Source: Eretmocerus hayati (Eukaryota; Arthropoda; Insecta; Hymenoptera; Aphelinidae). From it: a stretch of DNA of 64,000 nucleotides. Every line of letters begins with the position of its first letter. The stretch's first letter is position 1. Both the position numbers and the translations under genes were made by a program. A model generated the notes under the pieces. The model was given only the letters and a program-made list of their open reading frames with translations. It was not told the origin of the DNA and did no database searches. Location of the stretch: assembly GCA_029851415.1 (NCBI GenBank), contig CM056742.1:85550748-85614747 (forward strand), written 5' to 3'. Below are positions 56,960 through 64,000 of this stretch, piece by piece.

Positions 56960-57960
56960 GTTTTTGCAACCTCAGAGTTAATTGTTTCACAAGGAAACAA
57001 CCGATTTTCTGGACTCATTTGTTTGGACGAATCGTTTGAACAATCCGCACATCAGTAGTCATATCAAAATCGGATTCTGTGACCTCGAAAAATCATTGTA
57101 AATCTTGCTACCTCCAAGTCAAGGTTTTCCCAGGAAATAACAAGGTTTTCGTACCCATCTGTTCAATTAAATTGTTTAAACAATTTGTGCAGCAAAAAAA
57201 TATCAAAATCGAATGCAGGAACCTCGAAAACTCCCACGTAGACCTTTGCAATTCCTGAGATAGTTTTCTTCCGAGGAAATGATACGGTTTCCGGATTGAT
57301 TCGTTTGAACGAATTGTTTAAACAATTTGTGCAGCAATGAGAATATCAAAATTGAATGCAGGAACTTCGAAAACCCCGGAGTACACTTCTGCAATTTCTG
57401 AGCTATTTTTTTCCGAGGAAATAATACTCTTTCCGGATTTATTTCTTTGAATAAATTGTTGAAACAATTCCTACATCAATACTGATATCAAAATCAGATT
57501 CAGCGACCTCGGAAATCCCCGAGTAAATGTTTGCAACCTCTGATTTGATATTTTTTCAAAGAGATAATACGTTTTTGGATCTATTTGTTTAAGAAAATTG
57601 TTACAACAACTCCTACATCAATAATGATATCAAAATCAGATCCAGCGACCTCGAAAACCCCCGAGTAAATTTTTGCAACCTCTGATTTGATATTTTTTCG
57701 AAGAAATAATACGTTTTTGGATCTATTCGTTTGGACAAATCGTTTAAACAATTCCTACATTGATAATGATATCAAAATCAGATTGAGCGACCTCGAAAAC
57801 CCCCGAGTAAATTTTGGCAACCTCTGATGTGATTTTTTCGAGGAAATAACAAATTTTCCAAATGTATTCAATCAATCCAATTGTTTAAACAAATTGTACA
57901 TCAAAAATGATATCAAATTCGGATTTAGCGACCTCCAAAACTCCCGGAGTGTATTTTTCC
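56960..57960. repeat. ~142-bp tandem repeat, seven copies
   Basis: GCGACCTCGAAAACCCCCGAG and variants occur at about 57078, 57220, 57361, 57504, 57646, 57788 and 57928 (spacing 140-143). Units also share TTTCCGAGGAAATAATAC, TTTGAACAAATTGTTTAAAC (a near-palindrome) and ATGATATCAAAATC. Confidence 0.9.
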
Positions 57961-58068
57961 CGACTTTTCTATCATTCACCAAAGCCAGAAATCGTATTGA
58001 AGAATTGCACAGTTTGAATTTCACGCCGCCTAGGGAATTCCCCAGAGGGCGTAAGATCGGAGTGACCC

Positions 58069-60483
58069 CTTGGAGTAGCTTGTGGGAAACCATGACTGAA
58101 TGGTTTGCACTTCTATTGTCAATCTACATTCAGCAACACGTATAACACTGATCGCTGAGCGAAAACAGGTATATATCTTCATTTCAAGTAGCCAAGGTTG
58201 TTGGATCCGATATTGAAGTGATTTTTATATAATGAAACTTTAGATCCATGAGTATGCTGCGAGAACTTCATATCAGACATGGAATCTAGCCAGCAATGGA
58301 TGTGAACTCTAGTGGTACAAAGGAAATGTGTTAGAGTGAGATAGGTCTTCAAAGGCAACTGAAAAATCATCAGAGAGATGTCACATTGCTTTTTTTGTTT
58401 GAATTAGCTTCTTTGCCTAGATAATGTGGATGTTTGCAATTATTGAGTTAATGTAAGAGTGAGTTAATTGATTTATATCAAAACAAGACTTCACTGCCAT
58501 TCTCCGTATTCTAATTCCTCAAGCACAGAGTGAGTGTAGAATGTGAGATTCTCTGAGATTTTTTATTGGTATGGGCTTGGAATCTTCATGATGACCTTTC
58601 GACACCTGGCAAACATGACTTCAATCTGATACAACTATTTCTCTACATATCTTTTGGAAGGATAACTTTCCAAAATGGATAAAATTTCCAATTCAACAGT
58701 ATGCATCAGAATATTTTGGATCCCAGGGAACCTTGATTACCCAGATATTGGATTATTTGATTCTGACGAGATTAAGAATGACCTTGAATCCATGAAAACT
58801 GAGTCAGGCAGAGGATACTCGAATGCTTGGATCGAAAGTTCTGTCAGGGGAGGATCAGACCCGAAACCTGTGGAGGCAAATAAACACGCGAATACCCGGA
58901 TGCTCCGATCGGAAGTTCTGTCAGGAAAAAACCAACCCCAAAACCTAGGAAGGCAAATAATCTCGCAAATACCCGGATGCTCGGATCAGAAGTTCTGCCA
59001 CGGAAGAACCATTCCCGAAATCGGAGAAGGCGAATAAACCAGCGAATATCCGGGTGCTCGGATCGGGAGTTCTATCAGCAAAGGATCAATCCCAAAACTT
59101 AGGGAGGCAAATAAGCCCGCAAATACCCGGATGCTCGGATCGAGATTTCTGTCCAGGGTCCGAATCATCGCCGATGAACCGCCACGAATACCTGAGTACT
59201 CAAACCGAACGTTCTGTCCATTTGCCTTCCCAGGTTTTGGGGTTGGCTCTTCCCTGACAGAACTTCCGATCCAAGCATCCGGGTATTCGCGGGTTTATTT
59301 GCCTTCTTAGGTTTTGGGCTTGTTCTTTCGCAGATAGAACTTCCGATCCGAGCATCCGGGTATTCGCGGGTTATTTGCCTTCCTAGGTTCTGGGGTTGGT
59401 CCTTCCCTGACAGAACTTTCGATCCGAGCATCCAGGTATTCGCGGGTTTATTTGCTTCCCTAGGTTCTGGGCTTGATTCTTCCCTCACAGAACTTTCGAT
59501 CCGAGCATCCGGGTATTCGCGGGTTTATTTGCCTTCCTAGGTTTTGGGGTATGTTCTCCCCTACAGAACTTTCGATCGAAGCATCCGGCTATTTGCGGGC
59601 TAATTTGCCTTGCTAGGTTTTGGGCTTGATCCTCCGCTGATAGAACTTTCGATCCAAGTATTCGCGGGTTTATTTGCCTCCACAGGTTTTGGGTTTGATC
59701 CTCCCCTGACAGAACTTCCGATCCAAGCATTCGGGTATTCTCTGCCTGACTCGATTTTCATGGATTCAAAGTCATTTCTAATCTCGTCAGAATTAAATAT
59801 TCCAATATCTGGGTAATTGTGGTTTCCTGGGATCCAAAATATCCTGATGCATACTGTTGAATTGGGAATTCATCTATTTTGGAAAGTTATTCTTCCGAAA
59901 GATATGTAGAGAAATAGTTGTATCAGATTAAAGTTATGTTTGCCAGGTGTCGAAAGATCATCATGAAGATTCCAAGCCCATACCAATAGGAAATCTCAGA
60001 GAATCTCTCATTCTACACTCACTCTGTGCTTGAGTTATTAGAATATGACGAATGGCAGTGAAGTCTTGTTTTGATATGAATCAAGTGATTCACTCTCATA
60101 CTAACACAATAATTGCAAACATCCACATTATTTAGGCAGTGAAGCTAATTCAAACAAAAAAAGCAATGTGACACTTCTCTGATGATTCCTCAGTTACCTT
60201 TGGAAACCTCTCTCACTCTAACACATTTCCTTTGTACCACTAGAGGTCACATCCATTGCTGGCTAGATTCCATGTCTGAAATGGAGTTCTCGCAGCATAC
60301 TCATGGATTTAAAGTTTCATTATATAAAGATCACTCCAATATCGTATTCAACAACCTTGGCTACTTGGAATGAAGATATCCACCTGTTTTCGCTCAGTGA
60401 TCAGTGTTATACGTGTTGCTGAATGTAGATTGACAATAGAAGTGCAAACCATTTGGTCATGGTTTCCCACAAGCTACTCCAAG
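58069..60483. mobile_element. 2.4-kb foldback element with inverted tandem core
   Basis: Arms start CTTGGAGTAGCTTGTGGGAA at 58069 and end at 60483 with the complement; similarity stops abruptly outside. GTGTTATACGTGTTGCTGAA-type sequence and a pair of 63-codon frames (58179-58370 minus, 60182-60373 plus) are mirrored. The symmetry axis is near 59276. No matching target duplication was recognised. No transposase. Confidence 0.85.
58800..59750. repeat. ~76-bp repeats, head-to-head around the hairpin axis
   Basis: Left half: about five units with GAATACCCGGATGCTCGGAT. Right half: about seven units in the opposite orientation with ATCCGAGCATCCGGGTATTC, from about 59265 on. The orientation changes at about 59200-59260. 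Units also carry CTGACAGAACTT and CCTAGGTTTTGGG. Confidence 0.9.
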
Positions 60484-62280
60484 TCTAATCTCCAGCCATA
60501 CCCATGATCGTATTTTGAGTCAAAAGTTTACAGCACTTCATATCCCTCAGACTTCCCAGTCTATCAATTCTATTAGAGTATCTCCATCCGTTTCTATCTT
60601 GTGAATTATAACAAACCAGAGCTCCAGCATGAATCATCATATTCGCCTAATAGGGGATTGACATAATTCCGGGAAATGTTATATTACCAGAGCTCGCGGC
60701 AAAATAGATATAGGGAAAAGAGTTGGAAATTTCCCAGAGGCCTCTATGGTTTTTGAATTATCATTGAAATTTTGACAATTTGAATTGGCGCCATACAATA
60801 TGGCGGCGTCTACACATGTGTCGCTGAATTCCCCAACTGTTGTAATGTCATTTCTCATTGGAAATTCTTATCTGAATCACAATCGAGAGCCTATTTTACT
60901 CAAATAATAGAAGGTCGCGGTGAGGAAACGCAAGTTTGCCTCAGAATCATCGTGGACACCATTCTGAACTCACGTGACTCATGTGCAGTAGCCACTGTAT
61001 TGAATGGCGACAATTCAAAACTTGAAAAACTTGAGACTCAAATTTGAGTCACTTTGAAAATATTTTTTTCCCGAATTTCCACATATGGTGTCCATTTTAA
61101 CGTGAACTTCCATAATATGAGCATTTTCGAATAATTTTTGTACTCATTTCAGTTCTCTGTCGACTTAGTATGATGCATCTCATGAGAGATGGAAAGAACA
61201 TTGAGCAGGATATTCTAACACAATACTTAAGATAATTCCATGTATTTGAGAAAGTTTGTTGAATATTTCTGCTTGAGGAGACAATAAGAGTCATCAAGGT
61301 GAAGAAGAGAAATGAAACACCAGTTGAACACATAAAGTCACTGACACTTTCCGCACTGAAAGTAGTCCATGTTATCAATAATCCGCCGAATCACTATTCA
61401 CTTACAAACCAAATTTTGATTCAATGCATTCCAGTGTGAGTTGACACAGTGTTTTATGAAATCTCATTTATTTCACTGAGAGGACAGTAGAAATGGAATT
61501 GAGGGAATTTTCTGGATGTAGAAACTGAACTTGATTGCTGCCTACGGAATCAAATTTTCACACCACTGGCAAAAAAATATCGAACAATCCACAACTCCAC
61601 CACTTGCTCCTACACTTCTCACAAATTTGAGTATTTTGAAGATCAGGAACCAAGATCAATTGTAACGAGAACTGGTAAATTTTTGAGTGACTTTTTACTG
61701 ATCAATATGACTCGATCAGCAAGAAATCTATTCATCGAATTCGATACGGCTGAGCAAGATTGGTAAGGCCTGAAGATGAGTTTTGCTATCGGCCTGAATC
61801 ATGTCAGGCAGCATTGAATTGACTGCGTCAATCGATTTCAATGATGACCCAATGACTCATTGCGTGATTGACAAATGGAGATGAATACTACAGAATCTAA
61901 TTGAAATCCTGGGTGCATAGTTATTCTATCCTTCTCAATACTCACAATCAGTGAGGAAATCCTCTAGATTTCATATACCTGAATCGAATCCAATACTGCT
62001 ATGCAGGATTGAAACGGCCTGGAAATGAGATTAGATCTAGTCTCGTAATTGGTGTTCATATGTCTTTTGTTAGCCCGGGCCACGACCGCCAAAATGAAGT
62101 GCATCTTAATAGAAAGGTCGTGGGCCTTCCCTGCTACAAATGTTCGATTGGATTCGATTGAAAAACATCCAATCGTTCTGAATCTGGATTCTTATCGTGG
62201 ATTTGAAACATGACTTTCAGGATTGAGGAAGATTGGAGTTCAATAACGATCAATGATGTTGATCATGATTCGAACAGTAT
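60484..62280. other. No gene recognised
   Basis: AT-rich single-copy-looking DNA. Frames reach 93 codons (61097-61378 minus) without domains. Confidence 0.4.
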
Positions 62281-63890
62281 AGACCAATCTTCACCAATGC
62301 AGACTTTCCGCATTGAAAGTGAGATTGCCAATCAATCTTAATACTTACTGCCAGTATTCGGAATTCGATGTTCTATCTGTGTGAATGCTGATTCCCTTGA
62401 TAGAATATCGCAATTCCAATCTGTGTCAATGCCGTAAAAAAAGCATTGACATGCTATAATAGGGTCGTATCTTCTTCAATCGATTCCAACACTGTTTTCC
62501 AGCAATGGAAACATTAATATCTCAATCTGCCTCAATCGACCTCAATACTGATTGGAAGCATTGAAGTCCCTCCATCCTATTCATCTGAATCAATTTGAAT
62601 GCTAGATATCAACATTGGAGATTCGAAATCCTATCTGCTTTAATCGATTCCAATACTGTTCTTCAGTATTCCGAACATCGAGAACTCAATCCGCCTCAAT
62701 CGACCTCAATACTGACTTACAGTCATTATTACGAATCAACGTCTCTCATATACATCACTCACATGACAGCTGAGGTTTCAATACAATCCAATACTTATTT
62801 TAATCATGATTGCATTAACATATCATCACATTACATAACTAAGCGCTATTTGGAGGTTCGGCCACTCATCAGTCTTATATAGGAACGGGAGAGATGGTCC
62901 GTCGCTTGCGAGAAAGCAATCCCATGATATTTGGATGCAAACTGAGATGGTCATCGAAACGCCGAACATCGAGATCTCAACCCATTTCCATCGATCTCAA
63001 TACTGATTGTGAGTATTGGAGCCCTTATATCCTAAAAATCTGAATCGATCTCAGTACTGTCTTCCAGTATTGGGTAGATCGCTATCTCAATCCACTTCAA
63101 TCGATCTCGATACTGAAAGTAAGCATTAGAAACCTCATATCCTATTTACCTGAATCGAATTTAATGCTACATATCAGTATACGGGACTTGGAATCCTATC
63201 TGCCCCAATCGACTCCAGTACTGTTTTCCAGTATCGGAAACATCGGGTTCTCAATTCGCTTCAATCGATCTTAATCCTGCTTCTCAGCATTGCAGACCTC
63301 ATATCATATTTACCTGGATCGAATTGAATGCTGGATATCAGTATTGGGGACTTGGAATCCCATCTGCCCCAATCGATTCCAGTACTGTTCCTCAGTATTG
63401 GGAACATCGAGATCTCAGTGTGCTTCAATCAATGTCAATACTCATTTTCAGCTTTGCGGACCTCATATCCTATTTACCTGAATCGAATTAGATGCACCAT
63501 ATCAGTATTGAGGACTTAAAATCCTATCTGCCCCAATCGATTCCAGTACTGTTCTTCAGTATTCGGAACATCGGGTTCTCGATCCGCTTCAATCGATCTC
63601 AATACTGCTTTTCAGCATTGCAGACCTCATATCATATTTACCTGAATCGGATTAAATGCTGAATATCAGTATTGAGGACTTGGAATCCTATCTGCCCATA
63701 TCGATTCCGGTCCTGTCTATTCGCATTCGGAACATCGAGATCCCAATCCGCTTCGATCGATTCCAATACCAATTTCCAGCATCGCAGACCTTACAACCCA
63801 TTCACCCGACCGATAGCGAAACTCATGTTCAGGCCGTTCCAACTCTGCCCAGCAGTACTGAATTAGATTTTAATATCTAGAAGAGTTCAA
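62280..63890. repeat. ~165-bp tandem repeat array
   Basis: CTGCCCCAATCGATTCCAGT and variants occur at about 63203, 63366, 63528 and 63692, with more diverged units back to about 62280. Each unit contains several CAATACTG...CAGTATT pairs that could form hairpins. Recurrent 60-75-codon frames are repeat shadows. Related but looser sequence continues to the right edge. Confidence 0.85.
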
Positions 63891-64000
63891 TATTGATTGT
63901 GAGTATTGAGAAAGATAGAATAACCATGCACCCACGACTCCAATTCGATCAGTAGTATTCATCTCGATTGGTCAATCACGCAATAAGTGATTGGGTCATC

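Noticed and set aside
1..64000. tRNA or rRNA genes
   Set aside because: I looked for A/B-box and cloverleaf patterns and for conserved rRNA strings and found none convincing; a covariance-model scan would be decisive.

Overview
The window looks like nuclear DNA from an arthropod, most likely an insect; a hymenopteran is plausible but not shown. The reasons are AT-rich DNA dense in nested DNA transposons and satellites, GT-AG introns of 65-99 bp, and core promoters pairing a TATA box with an arthropod-style TCAGT/TCATT initiator. I found no complete host gene, tRNA or rRNA.

The centrepiece is one nearly complete Polinton/Maverick element at 15488-42372 (26,885 bp). It begins AGTAGG and ends CCTACT, has roughly 150-165 bp terminal inverted repeats, and is flanked by the 6-bp duplication GACAGT. 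It sits inside a ~600-bp satellite that continues on both sides (14578-15487 and from 42373). From left to right it carries: a spliced unit encoding a proline-rich protein with a SUMO-interaction-like motif (16.5-18.3 kb); short tandem repeats; a nested 5.2-kb TIR element filled with CpG-rich repeats (20106-25268), itself hit by an 826-bp foldback; a spliced accessory gene (minus strand, 25.3-26.0 kb); protein-primed family B DNA polymerase (26.5-30.7); a small ORF; a minus-strand block of integrase, fibre-like coiled-coil protein, a conserved unknown and the packaging ATPase (34.5-31.5); then a plus-strand morphogenesis block of PLA2 minor capsid protein, adenain-like protease, penton-like protein, a small ORF and the double-jelly-roll major capsid protein; and a second copy of the accessory family. 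The minor capsid/protease frame is split by 3.3 kb of 835-bp tandem repeats. Without the two insertions the element would be about 18.4 kb, a normal Polinton size.

Most of the Polinton genes (polymerase, ATPase, capsid, protease, conserved unknown) carry one to five stops or frameshifts. Integrase, the coiled-coil protein, both accessory paralogs and two small ORFs remain open. The copy is therefore old enough to be dead but fully legible. Several genes keep recognisable TATA plus initiator promoters with 29-37 bp spacing.

Outside the Polinton: ~580-bp tandem repeats, each with a splice-donor-like GTGAGTA (1-3060); a 4.5-kb hAT-like element with 8-bp duplication GTTACAAC and CGAAAC-type arrays at both ends (3481-8016), hosting a small TA-flanked MITE; ~1,023-bp tandem repeats (8.5-12.5 kb); a 2.5-kb near-perfect palindrome inserted in the 600-bp satellite (45630-48122); a decayed transposase-like gene (48.36-50.67) split by a TTAA-flanked MITE; two further foldbacks of about 2.5 kb with tandem-repeat cores (51.55-54.15 and 58.07-60.48); a MULE-like transposase remnant (54.34-54.82); and 142-bp and 165-bp tandem arrays to the right end.
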